Of a stretch of 64,000 bases of DNA, positions 21,635 through 32,720 are shown one piece after another. Each line of letters starts with the position of its first letter. Within the stretch, counting starts at the first letter, position 1. The notes under the pieces are model-generated. The model searched no databases. It saw only the letters and a program-made list of their open reading frames with translations, and was not told the origin of the DNA. A program made the translations under genes and the position numbers. The DNA is from Acidimicrobiaceae bacterium (GTDB lineage Bacteria; Actinomycetota; Acidimicrobiia; Acidimicrobiales; Palsa-688): assembly GCA_003166025.1 (NCBI GenBank), contig PMWT01000151.1, positions 6,624-70,623 of the forward strand. The letters run 5' to 3'.

Positions 21635-22390
21635 TCATTCGCGGCGAAGGGCGGAGGCGGCGGGAGTACGTGCAGCCACGACCGCAGGAAGACCGGCCAG
21701 GGCCGTCCCGGCGACCAGCAGCGCGAACAGCCCCCCGGCCAGGCCCGCCAGCGGCACTACCGTCACTGGTACGACGCCGATCGACGACGCGAAGCCGTTC
21801 CAGGCCCAACGGCCCGTGGCCGCCCCAAGCGGCAAGCCGACCACAACGGCGATCACCAAGAGCGTGACTGTCTGCCAGGCCACGACGCTCGTCGTCTGCC
21901 GCCGGGTGAGGCCTAAGGACTTGAGAACGGCCAGTTCGCGGCGTCGCCGGTGGGCGCTCGCGGTCACGGCGGCGCCCAATGAGATGAGCACGGCGACGCC
22001 CAGCACCACCGCCAGGGCCACAGGCTGCCCGCTCATCTGCCCGGCGTTGACGACGGCAGCCCCGAGCACCCGCTGGACCTGGTAGATCGCTCCTGGTTCG
22101 TTGCCGGGGTGAGCGGCCACGATCCTGTTCACGAGAGGGCCGGCCGGGAGGCCCGGGCCGAGGTCGATCGCCAATGTGGACGGAAGAGCGGAAAAGGCCT
22201 CGGCGGCGTTGGGGTTGACCGCGCTGAGGTTTTCGATGCCCAGCAGCGTGCTCTCCGGGAGCATCGCACCCCGGCCGAGCGACACGTGGTCGGACAACGT
22301 CACCCCGATGGACGGCAAGGTGACGACCCCTACGATGGTCAGCCGACGGGCGGTCGCCCCCGTTCCCACGAGGACGCTGTCTCCGACGGT
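21635..22390 (-). pseudogene. FtsX/MacB-family ABC transporter permease, C-terminal remnant (N-terminal half missing)
   Basis: Same frame continues after the glgP stop: TVGDSVLVGTGATARRLTIVGVV...RRRRELAVLKSLGLTRRQTTSVVAWQ...AARTPAASALRRE; starts mid-domain. Confidence 0.8.
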
Positions 22391-24934
22391 TCAGGAGCCG
22401 GCCCAAGCCACGCAGCCCATCTCCAGGGGTACGGGGAGATCGGGGTGGGCGGGCACGACACGGACGGTGAAGCCGTGGCGTCCGGCGACGTCGCAGACGA
22501 AGCTGCCCCGCCAAAGGGTGGTGCCGGGGTTGGTCCCGGGCCCTTCCATCTCCATGGGGACGGTCTGCCAGTCCTCGATCTCGTCGGGGCCCCGCACCGG
22601 GCCGTGGAGCAGTTCGACAGCCACCTCCGTCGGCTTCAGGTCGCCCAGGGAAACCTCGGCAGTGGCCTGCCTGGTGGCGCCCAGGTCGGTCACCAGCGCC
22701 GCCGAGTCGACGTCGACGGAGACGACCGCGACCTTGTCCCACACCCCGACCAGGTTGGCCTTCCACGCCGCCAGGACCTTGGCCCGGGCGAAGTTGTTGG
22801 CGGTGAGGACGTCGGCCCGCTTGGCCATGGGCTCGTACATTTGCCTGGTGTAGTCCCGCACCATTCGCGACGCTTGGACACGGGGCCCGAGAGAACTGAG
22901 CGAGTCCTTGATACGGGCCACCCATTGGCGGGGGAAGCGGTCCCCGCCACGGTCGTAATAGAGCGGGACGACCTGGCGCTCCAAGATTTCGAAGAGGCTG
23001 TTGGCCTCGACCTCATCGCGCCGCTGCAGGTCGGTGTACGTCTCGGCCGAGGCGATCTGCCAGCCGTTCTTGCCGTCGAACATCTCGTCCCACCAGCCAT
23101 CGAGCACCGACAGGTTGAGAGCACCGTTGAGGGCTGCCTTCTGGCCGCTGGTACCGCTGGCCTCCATTGGCCGGCGGGGGTTGTTGAGCCAGACGTCGCT
23201 GCCCTGGAGCAGGGTCCGGGCCACGGCGATGTCGTAGTCCTCGACGAAGGCGATCCGGTGGCGGACCTCCGGGCCCCGAGCGAACTGGACCAAATGGCGG
23301 ATCATTTCCTTGCCCAGGTCGTCAGCCGGGTGGGCCTTACCGGCGAATATGAACTGGACGGGCCGTTTGGGGTCGAGGAGCAGCGCCTTCAGCCGGTCGG
23401 GCTGGGAAAGCAGGAGCGTAGCCCGCTTGTAGGAGGCGAACCGGCGGGCGAAACCGATGGTGAGGAGGGTCGGGTCCAGGGCCTCGTCCGCCCAGGCGGC
23501 GTCGACAGGGGACGCGCCCTTTTCCACGAGCGACGACTTCAATTGTGAGCGGACAAAACCGATCAGGGCCTCTTTACCCTGTTCGCGCGCCCTCCACAGC
23601 TCGTCGTCCCGGGCCTCGCCGATACGCGCCCAGTCCGCCGGGCCGGCATCCTCCCATGACGGGTTGATGTACTTGCTGAACAGGTCGTTCATGGCCGATG
23701 AGACCCACGTCCGCCCATGGACGCCGTTGGTTACCGATCCGATGGGCACCTCGTCTACCGGCACCGCCCGGTAAAGCTGCTGGAACATGAGGCGGCTTGT
23801 CTTGCCATGCAGCTTGGAGACCCCGTTGGCCATGCTGGCCAGGCGCAGGCCCATAACGGCCATGTTGAACGGGGCCGACGCAGGCTCGCCCGGGGCGTGG
23901 CCGAGCGCCATCAGGTCGGTGATGTCCACACCGCATTCGTCCGCCCACCCGGAGAAGTACTTCTCCATCAGGTCGGCTGGGAACCTGTCGATCCCGGCCG
24001 GCACGGGGGTGTGCGTGGTGAAGATCGTCCCCGCCCGGGCCGCCTCCACCGCCTCGGTGAAGGACAGGCCCTTCTGGGTGACCAGTTGGCGGATGCGCTC
24101 GAGGCCCAGGAACCCGGCGTGGCCCTCGTTGGAATGGAAGATCTGGGGCTGCTCGTCCAGTGCCTCGAGGGCGCGCACCCCGCCGATGCCGAGCAGGATT
24201 TCCTGGCGGAGGCGGTGCTCAGTGCCGCCGCCGTAAAGCCGGTCGGTGACTTCACGCAGGTCATCGGTGTTATCGTCGATGTTGGCGTCCAGAAGGTACA
24301 ACTTCACCCGGCCGACGTACGCCACCCAGATGCGGGCCGTCAGGACCTGCCCGCCGAGGTCGACGGTGACCCGGGTGCCTTCGACCGGGGCCAAGGCCAT
24401 GGCATGGGGGTCCATGCCCGGGTAGCGCTCCTCCTGCCACCCGTCGGCGTTGAGGCGCTGGCGGAAGTAACCTTCCCGGTAGAGAAGGCCGACGCCGACC
24501 ATCGGGACCCCGAGGCTGCTGGCGGCCTTTAGGTGGTCCCCGGCCAGTATCCCGAGGCCCCCCGAGTACTGCGGGAGAGCCTCGGCGATGCCGAACTCGG
24601 GGGAGAAGTATGCCACCTTGACCAGGGCCGAGCGCCCACGGTTCTGGAACCAGCGGTGGACGTTCATGTAGCGGCGCAGGTCGGCATGTATCTCGCCCAG
24701 GAACGACATGAAGGCATTGTCCTTGGACAGGGCCTCGAGGCGTTCCCGGGCCACCAGGGACAGGACCCTGACCGGGTCGTGCTGGGTACGTTCCCACAGG
24801 TTGGGGTCGACCCAGCGAAAAACGTCGCGGGTACGTTCGTCCCACGACCACCTCAGGTTGAAGGCCAGCTCCTGCAGGGGGGCCAATGGTTCGGGGAGCC
24901 TGGCCCTGACGGTGAAGCTTCTGTACGCTTTCAT
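22391..24934 (-). CDS. glgP: Alpha-glucan phosphorylase (actinobacterial GlgP type)
   Basis: NLRWSWDERTRDVFRWVDP; VWLNNPRRPMEASGTSGQKAALNGALNLSVLDGWWDE. Confidence 0.95.
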   Translation of the reverse strand: MKAYRSFTVRARLPEPLAPLQELAFNLRWSWDERTRDVFRWVDPNLWERTQHDPVRVLSLVARERLEALSKDNAFMSFLGEIHADLRRYMNVHRWFQNRGRSALVKVAYFSPEFGIAEALPQYSGGLGILAGDHLKAASSLGVPMVGVGLLYREGYFRQRLNADGWQEERYPGMDPHAMALAPVEGTRVTVDLGGQVLTARIWVAYVGRVKLYLLDANIDDNTDDLREVTDRLYGGGTEHRLRQEILLGIGGVRALEALDEQPQIFHSNEGHAGFLGLERIRQLVTQKGLSFTEAVEAARAGTIFTTHTPVPAGIDRFPADLMEKYFSGWADECGVDITDLMALGHAPGEPASAPFNMAVMGLRLASMANGVSKLHGKTSRLMFQQLYRAVPVDEVPIGSVTNGVHGRTWVSSAMNDLFSKYINPSWEDAGPADWARIGEARDDELWRAREQGKEALIGFVRSQLKSSLVEKGASPVDAAWADEALDPTLLTIGFARRFASYKRATLLLSQPDRLKALLLDPKRPVQFIFAGKAHPADDLGKEMIRHLVQFARGPEVRHRIAFVEDYDIAVARTLLQGSDVWLNNPRRPMEASGTSGQKAALNGALNLSVLDGWWDEMFDGKNGWQIASAETYTDLQRRDEVEANSLFEILERQVVPLYYDRGGDRFPRQWVARIKDSLSSLGPRVQASRMVRDYTRQMYEPMAKRADVLTANNFARAKVLAAWKANLVGVWDKVAVVSVDVDSAALVTDLGATRQATAEVSLGDLKPTEVAVELLHGPVRGPDEIEDWQTVPMEMEGPGTNPGTTLWRGSFVCDVAGRHGFTVRVVPAHPDLPVPLEMGCVAWAGS

Positions 24935-24982
24935 CTCCGGCCAACGTACCAAGACCAGCGGACCTCGTTAGGTTGGGGGGCC

Positions 24983-27007
24983 ATGACCACCGAGGCTGCT
25001 CACCCCAGGACCGGTCGCCGGGCCCGGATGCCGTCCCGTACCGAGGCGCAAAAGCCGCAAGCGGTTTCGCCGAGTACGCTCCTCCACATCGTTGTGCAGG
25101 ACCTGCGCCCGTCGACTCCCCATGGCTACCCGGCGAAGGCCGTCGTGGGCGAGGCAGTACCGGTGCGGGTGAACATCTTCAAAGACGGCCATGACGTCCT
25201 CGCCGCGCGCGTCCTGTTGCGCAAGGACGGTGAAGTGGTCGATGCCTGCGCCCTTGTCCACACCGGCAACGACGAATGGTCGGGCACGGTACGGCCGGCC
25301 GAGATGGGCCTTCACGAACTGGTCGTGCAGGCCTGGACGGACCGTTACGCCACTTGGGCCCATCGGGCGGCGGTCAAATTGGCGGCGCGCCAGGATGTGC
25401 ACAACGAGATTGCGGAGGCCGTAGCCCTCCTGTCCGAATGGTGGGGCCCGGATGGGGAAGTGGGCGCCGACGGGCCGATCGCCCAGGCCCTGGCCGCATT
25501 GCGCGATGAAGCCCTCGACGACGCCGCTCGTATAAACCGTGCCCTGTCCGCACCCGTGGCCGAGGCTCTGGCGGGCGAAAAGTTTGCCACCGACTTGACT
25601 ATTGCGCCCCCCGGCTCCATCTGGGCCGATCGTCCCCTCGCCGCCGTCGGGGCCTGGTACGAGCTGTTCCCTCGCAGCTTCGGGGGCTTGCGGGGTGCGG
25701 CCGGGCAGGTCCCCCGGCTGGCCGGGCTGGGTTTTGACGTCCTGTACCTTCCGCCCGTCCACCCGATCGGCCACACTTTCCGCAAGGGAAGGGACAATTC
25801 CCTCACCGCCGGGCCAGGGGACCCCGGGAGCCCCTGGGCCATCGGGTCGGAGGAGGGAGGCCACACCGCCCTGCACCCTGACCTCGGCACGTTCGACGAC
25901 TTCGACCACCTGGTCCGGACAGCGGCCGCTCACGGCATGGAAGTGGCCCTGGACTACGCGCTCAACTGCACGCCGGACCATCCCTGGGTCAAGGAGCACC
26001 CCGAGTGGTTCTATCACCGCCCGGACGGTTCGATCGCCTATGCCGAGAACCCGCCGAAGAAGTACCAGGACATTTACCCGCTAAATTTTTGGCCGCGGTC
26101 CGAGACGGCCCGGTTGGCGCTCTGGGAAGCATGCAAGGGGATCATCGACTTCTGGGCCGACCGGGGCGTACGCGTTTTCAGGGTGGACAACCCCCATACC
26201 AAACCGTTCGCCTTCTGGGAATGGCTGGTGAGCGCGCTGCGCCGGGAGCGCCCTGACATCGTCCTGCTGGCCGAAGCCTTTACCCGCCCCAAAGTGATGG
26301 CCCGCCTGGCCGAGGTGGGCTTTTCCCAGGGATATACGTACTTCACCTGGCGGACCGTCCAGTACGGGCCCGAAGGTTTGCGTACCTACGTGGAAGAGCT
26401 CGCCCACGGCCCGCTGGCCGACTACATGAGGCCCAACTTCTGGCCCACCACACCCGACATCCTGTCGGGCCCGCTGCGGGGAGGCCCTCCCGGCGTTTTC
26501 GCCTTGCGCTTCGTCCTGGCCGCCACCTTGTCGCCGTCCTACGGCATCTACAGCGGGTACGAGTTGTGCGAGAACCTGCCTGCATCTGCGGACAACGAGG
26601 AGTACCTGGCCTCGGAGAAGTTCGAGCTGAAACAGAGGGACTTCTCCCAAGCCGGCCTGACCCCGCTCATAAAGGCGGTCAACGACGCCCGGCGTCGCCA
26701 CCGCGCCTTTGCCAATCTCCGCGGCGTGCGCTTCCATGCTTCGGACAACCCCGACATCATGGTCTACTCGAGGATCTCGGACGACGGCGGAGATGTTGTG
26801 GTGGTCGTCGTGACCCTCAACCCGTACGCGGTCGGGGAGGCTACCCTGCACCTCGACACGGAGGCCCTCGGGCTGGGCTCGGCGACTTCTTTCGAGGTGT
26901 ACGACGAGCTATCCGGGGAACGTTATATGTGGAGCGCCGGTCCTTATGTGAGGCTCGACCCCCTTTACCGTGTGGCCCATATCCTTCACGTGCGCAACCA
27001 GGTCTGA
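24983..27007 (+). CDS. glgE: Alpha-1,4-glucan:maltose-1-phosphate maltosyltransferase
   Basis: [68 protein letters not shown] at 24983. Confidence 0.96.
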   Translation: MTTEAAHPRTGRRARMPSRTEAQKPQAVSPSTLLHIVVQDLRPSTPHGYPAKAVVGEAVPVRVNIFKDGHDVLAARVLLRKDGEVVDACALVHTGNDEWSGTVRPAEMGLHELVVQAWTDRYATWAHRAAVKLAARQDVHNEIAEAVALLSEWWGPDGEVGADGPIAQALAALRDEALDDAARINRALSAPVAEALAGEKFATDLTIAPPGSIWADRPLAAVGAWYELFPRSFGGLRGAAGQVPRLAGLGFDVLYLPPVHPIGHTFRKGRDNSLTAGPGDPGSPWAIGSEEGGHTALHPDLGTFDDFDHLVRTAAAHGMEVALDYALNCTPDHPWVKEHPEWFYHRPDGSIAYAENPPKKYQDIYPLNFWPRSETARLALWEACKGIIDFWADRGVRVFRVDNPHTKPFAFWEWLVSALRRERPDIVLLAEAFTRPKVMARLAEVGFSQGYTYFTWRTVQYGPEGLRTYVEELAHGPLADYMRPNFWPTTPDILSGPLRGGPPGVFALRFVLAATLSPSYGIYSGYELCENLPASADNEEYLASEKFELKQRDFSQAGLTPLIKAVNDARRRHRAFANLRGVRFHASDNPDIMVYSRISDDGGDVVVVVVTLNPYAVGEATLHLDTEALGLGSATSFEVYDELSGERYMWSAGPYVRLDPLYRVAHILHVRNQV

Positions 27008-27009
27008 AG

Positions 27010-28845
27010 ATGAGCATGCCCAGGCCCCCCGGAGGAGGGGTCGCGCCCGTCTCGGGCACAGCCAGCCAGGACGTCCGCTGGTACCAGCGGGCGGTTTTCT
27101 ACGAGGTCCTGGTACGCGGTTTCTACGATGCCAACAACGACGGGACGGGCGACATCCCGGGCCTCATGAACAAGTTGGACTACCTGCAGTGGCTGGGGGT
27201 CGATTGTCTCTGGCTGTTGCCCTTCTACCAGTCGCCCTTGCGGGACGGCGGTTACGACATATCGGACTACTGGACCGTGCTGCCCGAGTACGGGCAGGTG
27301 GCTGACGTGGCGCAGTTGGTCGATGACGCCCACCGTCGGGGGATCCGGGTCATCGCCGACCTGGTAATGAACCATACGAGCGACCAGCACCCATGGTTCC
27401 GGGAGTCCCGCCAGGACCGGACCAACCCCAAGGCCGATTGGTACGTCTGGAACGACGACGACCAGCGTTACGGGGAAGCTCGCATAATTTTCGTTGACAC
27501 CGAGAAGTCGAACTGGGAGTGGGACCCTCAGCGGGGCCAGTACTATTGGCACCGCTTCTTCTCGCATCAACCGGACCTCAATTTTGACAACCCCGAAGTC
27601 GCCGACACGATGCTGGACGTGGTCCGCTATTGGCTCGACATCGGCCTCGACGGTTTCCGCCTCGACGCCGTGCCGTACATGTTCGAACGCGACGGCACCG
27701 AGGGCGAGAACTTGCCCGAAACTCATGCCTACCTGAGGAGGCTGCGCAAGGAAGTCGACTCCCTTTACCCGGGTAAAGTCCTGCTGGCCGAGGCAAACCA
27801 ATGGCCTGAGGACGTCGTCGAGTACTTCGGCGGGGGCGAGGAATGCCACATGTGCTTCCACTTCCCTCTGATGCCCCGCATGTTCATGGCTGTCCGGCGC
27901 GAACAGCGTTTTCCCATAACCGAAATACTGGCCCGGACCCCGGCCATCCCCGACGGCTGCAGTTGGGGAATATTCCTGCGCAACCACGACGAGCTCACGC
28001 TGGAGATGGTGACCGACGAAGAGCGGGACTACATGTGGTCGGAGTACGCCAAGGACCCCCGCATGAAGCGCAACATCGGGATCGGGCGTCGCCTGGCCAC
28101 CTTGGTCGACAACGACCGGCGGGTGGCCGAGCTCCTGCACTCGTTGTTGTTCAGCCTGCCCGGGTCCCCCGTGCTCTATTACGGGGACGAGATCGGGATG
28201 GGGGACAATATCTATCTCGGCGACCGCGACGGTGTGCGGACACCTATGCAGTGGGCCCCCGACCGTAACGGAGGTTTTTCCCGGGCCGACTTCGCCCAGC
28301 TCTACCTCCCGCCCCTCATGGACCCGGTGTACGGCTATCAGGCCGTAAATGTCGAAGCCCAGATGCGCAACCCGAGCTCTCTTTTGCACTGGATGCGCAG
28401 CATGCTCGAGGTACGCCGGGCGCACCCGGTGTTCGGTACGGGGAGCATGGAAGTCGTCTCGACCGACAACCCTTCGGTCCTCGCCTACGTACGCTCCTCG
28501 GGCGCCCCGGTGCCCGCCCCGGGCGCCGGCCCGGCTGCTCCCGGTGCGCCCGCCGCTCCCGGTGCGCCCGCTGCTACCGAGGCGCCCGCCGCTCCCGGTG
28601 CGGCCGCTACGCCGGACCCGGGGGCGGCCCACGGCGACTGCGTGCTGTGCGTGAGCAACCTCTCACGTTTCGCCCAGCCCGCCCAGCTCCCCCTCCAGCG
28701 GTGGGAGGGCCTGACCCCGGTGGAGCTTCTCGGCCGCATCCCTTTCCCCCCTATAGGCGAGCTGCCTTATTTCATAACGCTCCCGCCTTACGGCTTCTAC
28801 TGGTTCGGGTTGGTCGACCGTCACCCGAGCCCGACTGGAGGTTGA
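27010..28845 (+). CDS. treS: Maltose alpha-D-glucosyltransferase/trehalose synthase
   Basis: GH13: [62 protein letters not shown] at 27010. Confidence 0.96.
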   Translation: MSMPRPPGGGVAPVSGTASQDVRWYQRAVFYEVLVRGFYDANNDGTGDIPGLMNKLDYLQWLGVDCLWLLPFYQSPLRDGGYDISDYWTVLPEYGQVADVAQLVDDAHRRGIRVIADLVMNHTSDQHPWFRESRQDRTNPKADWYVWNDDDQRYGEARIIFVDTEKSNWEWDPQRGQYYWHRFFSHQPDLNFDNPEVADTMLDVVRYWLDIGLDGFRLDAVPYMFERDGTEGENLPETHAYLRRLRKEVDSLYPGKVLLAEANQWPEDVVEYFGGGEECHMCFHFPLMPRMFMAVRREQRFPITEILARTPAIPDGCSWGIFLRNHDELTLEMVTDEERDYMWSEYAKDPRMKRNIGIGRRLATLVDNDRRVAELLHSLLFSLPGSPVLYYGDEIGMGDNIYLGDRDGVRTPMQWAPDRNGGFSRADFAQLYLPPLMDPVYGYQAVNVEAQMRNPSSLLHWMRSMLEVRRAHPVFGTGSMEVVSTDNPSVLAYVRSSGAPVPAPGAGPAAPGAPAAPGAPAATEAPAAPGAAATPDPGAAHGDCVLCVSNLSRFAQPAQLPLQRWEGLTPVELLGRIPFPPIGELPYFITLPPYGFYWFGLVDRHPSPTGG

Positions 28846-28846
28846 C

Positions 28847-30268
28847 ATGGACAAGGGGCTGACCGAGCGGATGGAGCTGCCGGGCGAACTTTTCGAGGCC
28901 GTAGGGCCGTACCTGGCCCGCCAAAGGTGGTACGCAGGCGAGGGCCCGCCGGTGTCGATGAACGTGGTTGAGGCCCGCGTGCTGGCCGAGCTGAAGGACG
29001 GCCCGAGCCGGCTGCTGTGGGCCGTTGTCGAGGCTGAAGGCGCTGATTACCAGCTCGTCATTGCGGAGAGGCCGGTCGCTGGCGACCGCCTGCGAGGCCA
29101 CGAGGAAGCTTTCATAGCCGGGTTCGGGGACCGCGTTTACTACGACGCCACCGTGGACTCGGAGATGGCCCTTGAGCTCCTGGGCGTGGCCAGTGGCGGT
29201 GCCGAGCACGCTGAACGTGCCCGGCCGCTCGGTGTCGAGCAGTCCAATACCTCCTTGGTGTACGACGACCGCGTGATCCTCAAGTTGTTCCGCCGCCTCT
29301 CAGTGGGCCCGAACCCGGACGCCGACGTGACCGCTGCCCTGGCTGCCACCGGCTTCAAGCATGTAGCGCTGCCGGTGTTGCGGTGGCAACGCGACGGCCG
29401 GGACCTGGCTTTCGGCCAGCAGTACCTGGCTGGCGGGACCGACGGCTGGGCCATGGCGCTCACCTCGCTGCGGGATTATTACGGGGCGGCCACCTCCCAT
29501 GCTCCGGTCCATCCGGCCCTCTCGGGCGGGGACTTCGCCGCCGAGGTGTGCCGCCTAGGACAAGTGACCGGTGAGATGCACCTGGCCATGGCCGAAGCCT
29601 TCGGGGTGTCCGAGCAAGGCCTGGGCGAGCAGTGGGGCGCCCTGGTCGCTTCGATCGAAGTCAGGGCCCGTCACCTCGTCCCCGAACTAGTGGAGGCGGC
29701 CCAGCCCCTCCTCCAGCGGTTAGGTGCTGTTCAGGACTTCGGGCCCGCCGTGAGGGCTCACGGTGATTATCACCTGGGCCAGGTGATGCGCACGGACCTG
29801 GGCTGGTACGTCCTTGATTTCGAGGGCGAGCCCAGCCGGCCCTTGGAGGAGCGCCAGCGTCACACTTCGGTGCTGAAAGACGTTGCCGGGATGCTGCGCT
29901 CGCTCAATTACGCCACCCAGTTCGCCGTGGGGGACCGGGCCGAGAGCGACACCGAGCTGTTGCAACCCTTTGCCCAGGCGTGGGAGGACCGCAACCGGTC
30001 GGCTTTCGTGCGCGGCTACAAGGACTGCAAGGGCACAGAGGAGCTGCTGCCACCCGCACCCGACGACCGCGGCGCAGTGCGTGTGGCCTTTGAGGTAGAC
30101 AAGGCCTTGTACGAGCTGGCCTATGAACAGGACTTCCGACCGGACTGGGTGCGCATACCCCGTTTGGCGCTACAACGCCTGTTGTCTGCCCCGGTGGCCG
30201 AACTGATCGCCGGGCCGGTCGACCTGCGCGACCCGGCCGAAGCCGGGGATGAGGACCGCGAGATCTAG
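28847..30268 (+). CDS. mak: Maltokinase (Pep2/Mak family)
   Basis: FRRLSVGPNPDADV, RAHGDYHLGQVMRTDLGWYVLDFEGEPSRPLEER; adjacent to treS. Confidence 0.93.
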   Translation: MDKGLTERMELPGELFEAVGPYLARQRWYAGEGPPVSMNVVEARVLAELKDGPSRLLWAVVEAEGADYQLVIAERPVAGDRLRGHEEAFIAGFGDRVYYDATVDSEMALELLGVASGGAEHAERARPLGVEQSNTSLVYDDRVILKLFRRLSVGPNPDADVTAALAATGFKHVALPVLRWQRDGRDLAFGQQYLAGGTDGWAMALTSLRDYYGAATSHAPVHPALSGGDFAAEVCRLGQVTGEMHLAMAEAFGVSEQGLGEQWGALVASIEVRARHLVPELVEAAQPLLQRLGAVQDFGPAVRAHGDYHLGQVMRTDLGWYVLDFEGEPSRPLEERQRHTSVLKDVAGMLRSLNYATQFAVGDRAESDTELLQPFAQAWEDRNRSAFVRGYKDCKGTEELLPPAPDDRGAVRVAFEVDKALYELAYEQDFRPDWVRIPRLALQRLLSAPVAELIAGPVDLRDPAEAGDEDREI

Positions 30269-30286
30269 GAGGGTATTACAACCGCT

Positions 30287-32617
30287 ATGACTACCACCTC
30301 CATCCAAGGGCCCAAGAAGCCTGGGCCCGGGCTCCAGAAGAGCGGCCCACCAGAGCAAGGTCCGGCCAGCATCCCTGAGTTCGAGGTGCTGGTCCAGGGC
30401 CGCCACTATGACCCGCATTCGCTCCTCGGCCGCCATGACGGGCTGGTACGGGCGCTGCGGCCCGGAGCGAGCGAGATGTACCTGCTGGTAAAGGGCCCGG
30501 ATGCCGACAGCGACGTTGTGGCCAGGGCCCCTATGGCCTTGGTGCACCCAGGAGGCCTGTGGGAAGCGCCCCTCGACCCGACGGCGCCCGGGTACCGTTT
30601 GGAAGCGCTCTATGGCGGGCCGGGTTCGCCCGGCTTCGTCTTCGATGACCCCTACCGCCACTGGCCCACCCTTGGGGACCTTGACCTGCACCTCTTCAAC
30701 GAGGGACGCCACCGGCGCCTCTGGGAAGTGCTCGGTGCGCACCCCCGGACGCACGAGGGAGTGGCCGGGACGGCGTTTGCCGTTTGGGCACCCAACGCGA
30801 AGGGGGTCAGGGTCGTCGGGGACTGGAACTTCTGGGACGGCCGCGTCCATCCCATGCGCTCTCTCGGCAGCTCGGGCGTCTGGGAGCTCTTTATCCCCGG
30901 CGTCGAGCCCGGTGCGCGCTACAAGTACGAGATCGTGGCCGCCGACGAACGGCTGACGCTCAAAGCCGACCCGTTCGCTTTTGCCACCGAGGTGCCGCCG
31001 GGCACGGCGTCAGTCGTAGCAGAGCCCTCCCACCACCGCTGGGAAGATGCCGGCTGGGCAGCCAAGAAGTTGGAGGGAGATCCTCTCGAGCGGCCGATGT
31101 CGGTGTACGAGGTCCATGTCGGTTCCTGGCGCTGGACTGACGATGGTGCCGGAGGCGCCCGTCCCCTCACCTACCTCGAGCTCGCCGAACAGTTGCCTGC
31201 CTACGTGGAGGAAATGGGCTTTACCCACGTCGAGTTCCTGCCTATAGCCGAGCACCCTTTCGGGGGTTCCTGGGGTTACCAGGTGAGCGCGTACTACGCC
31301 CCGACGGCCCGCTTCGGTAGCCCCGACGACTTCCGCGCCCTGGTCGAGGCGTTGCACCGTAAGGACATCGGCGTCATCGTGGACTGGGTGCCCGCCCATT
31401 TCCCGCGGGACGACTTCGCTTTGGCGACCTTCGACGGGACGCACCTTTACGAGCACTCCGGCCTCATGGGCTCCCAACCTGACTGGGGCACGCTGGTTTT
31501 CAACCTGGGCCGCCACGAGGTAAGGAATTTCCTCATTGCCAACGCCCTTTTCTGGGTGGACCAGTACCACGTGGACGCCCTAAGGGTCGACGCCGTGGCT
31601 TCGATGCTCTATCTCGACTATTCGCGCCAGGCGGGCGAATGGGTGCCTAACGAGTTCGGGGGAAATGAGAACCTCGAAGCCGTTTCGTTCTTAAAGGAGT
31701 TGAACGAAACGATGTTCTCCATTTACCCGGGGGCCACGACGATCGCGGAAGAATCGACGTCATGGCCGGGAGTTTCCCGGCCCACCTATCTTGGAGGGCT
31801 TGGTTTCGGGTTCAAATGGAACATGGGCTGGATGCACGACACGCTCCAGTACTTCGAAGTCGACCCCCTTTTCCGCCGCTACCACCAAAACGACCTGACT
31901 TTCGGCCTTCTTTACGCCTGGCACGAAAACTTCCTGCTGCCGCTCTCTCATGACGAGGTCGTGCACGGCAAGCGCTCGATGCTCAACAAGATGCCCGGGG
32001 ACCGTTGGTCCCAGCTCGCCAACCTGCGCGCCCTGTACGCCTGGATGTGGGCCCACCCAGGCAAGAAGCTGCTCTTCATGGGGGGGGAGCTGGCTCAGGA
32101 ACGGGAGTGGTCCAACGAGCGGTCACTGGACTGGTGGGTGTTGGACGAATGGGCCGACCACGCCCGGCTGCACAATATGGTGTCCGAGCTGAACAAGCTT
32201 TACCGGGCCCAGCCGGCCCTGTGGGAGAGGGACTTCAGCCCGCTGGGGTTCCGCTGGATCGACGCCAGCGATTCGGACCACAACGTGTTCTCCTTCTACC
32301 GTTCGCGCCGGCACCTCTCGAATGGCCAGGCCGACCAGGGCGAGCGTCCCGGAGGCGGGCCCGTCGCGCCGGGGAGCGACATCGTCGTCTGCTTGGCCAA
32401 CCTGTCGCCCGTACCCCAGATCAGGTACCGGGTCGGGTTGCCTAGGCCCGGGCGCTGGGCTGAGCTGTTGAACACTGATGCCCACGACTGGGGCGGGAGC
32501 GGGCTCGGCAACATGGGCGAGGTCTGGGCCTCGGGCACGCCATGGCACGGCCAACCTAATTCGGCAGAGGTGGTCCTTCCCCCGCTCGGCGTCGTATGGC
32601 TGGCCCCGGTACCCTGA
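30287..32617 (+). CDS. glgB: 1,4-alpha-glucan branching enzyme
   Basis: FAVWAPNAKGVRVVGDWNFWDG; FGGSWGYQVSAYYAPTARFGSPDDFRALVEALH; LRVDAVASMLYLDYSR. Confidence 0.97.
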   Translation: MTTTSIQGPKKPGPGLQKSGPPEQGPASIPEFEVLVQGRHYDPHSLLGRHDGLVRALRPGASEMYLLVKGPDADSDVVARAPMALVHPGGLWEAPLDPTAPGYRLEALYGGPGSPGFVFDDPYRHWPTLGDLDLHLFNEGRHRRLWEVLGAHPRTHEGVAGTAFAVWAPNAKGVRVVGDWNFWDGRVHPMRSLGSSGVWELFIPGVEPGARYKYEIVAADERLTLKADPFAFATEVPPGTASVVAEPSHHRWEDAGWAAKKLEGDPLERPMSVYEVHVGSWRWTDDGAGGARPLTYLELAEQLPAYVEEMGFTHVEFLPIAEHPFGGSWGYQVSAYYAPTARFGSPDDFRALVEALHRKDIGVIVDWVPAHFPRDDFALATFDGTHLYEHSGLMGSQPDWGTLVFNLGRHEVRNFLIANALFWVDQYHVDALRVDAVASMLYLDYSRQAGEWVPNEFGGNENLEAVSFLKELNETMFSIYPGATTIAEESTSWPGVSRPTYLGGLGFGFKWNMGWMHDTLQYFEVDPLFRRYHQNDLTFGLLYAWHENFLLPLSHDEVVHGKRSMLNKMPGDRWSQLANLRALYAWMWAHPGKKLLFMGGELAQEREWSNERSLDWWVLDEWADHARLHNMVSELNKLYRAQPALWERDFSPLGFRWIDASDSDHNVFSFYRSRRHLSNGQADQGERPGGGPVAPGSDIVVCLANLSPVPQIRYRVGLPRPGRWAELLNTDAHDWGGSGLGNMGEVWASGTPWHGQPNSAEVVLPPLGVVWLAPVP

Positions 32618-32630
32618 TCCATAACGGGCG

Positions 32631-32669
32631 GGACACTGGGCTAGGACGCTGGGCTAGGACACTGGGCTA
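32631..32669. repeat. Three tandem copies of a 13-bp unit GGAC[A/G]CTGGGCTA
   Basis: ggacactgggcta ggacgctgggcta ggacactgggcta, 13 bp after the glgB stop. Confidence 0.95.
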
Positions 32670-32694
32670 GGGAGGACGAGGTAGCCCTCCCTAG
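32667..32694 (+). terminator. Possible rho-independent-like hairpin without T-tract after glgB
   Basis: CTAGGGAGG-acgaggtagc-CCTCCCTAG, perfect 9-bp stem with 10-nt loop. Confidence 0.45.
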
Positions 32695-32720
32695 GGACTA
32701 GGAGCATCTATGCGGCCATC

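Noticed and set aside
22109-23548. 479-aa plus-strand ORF opposite glgP
   Set aside because: Antisense to conserved GlgP; no domain.
26986-28632. 548-aa minus-strand ORF antisense to treS
   Set aside because: Antisense to a clear GH13 enzyme, no motifs.
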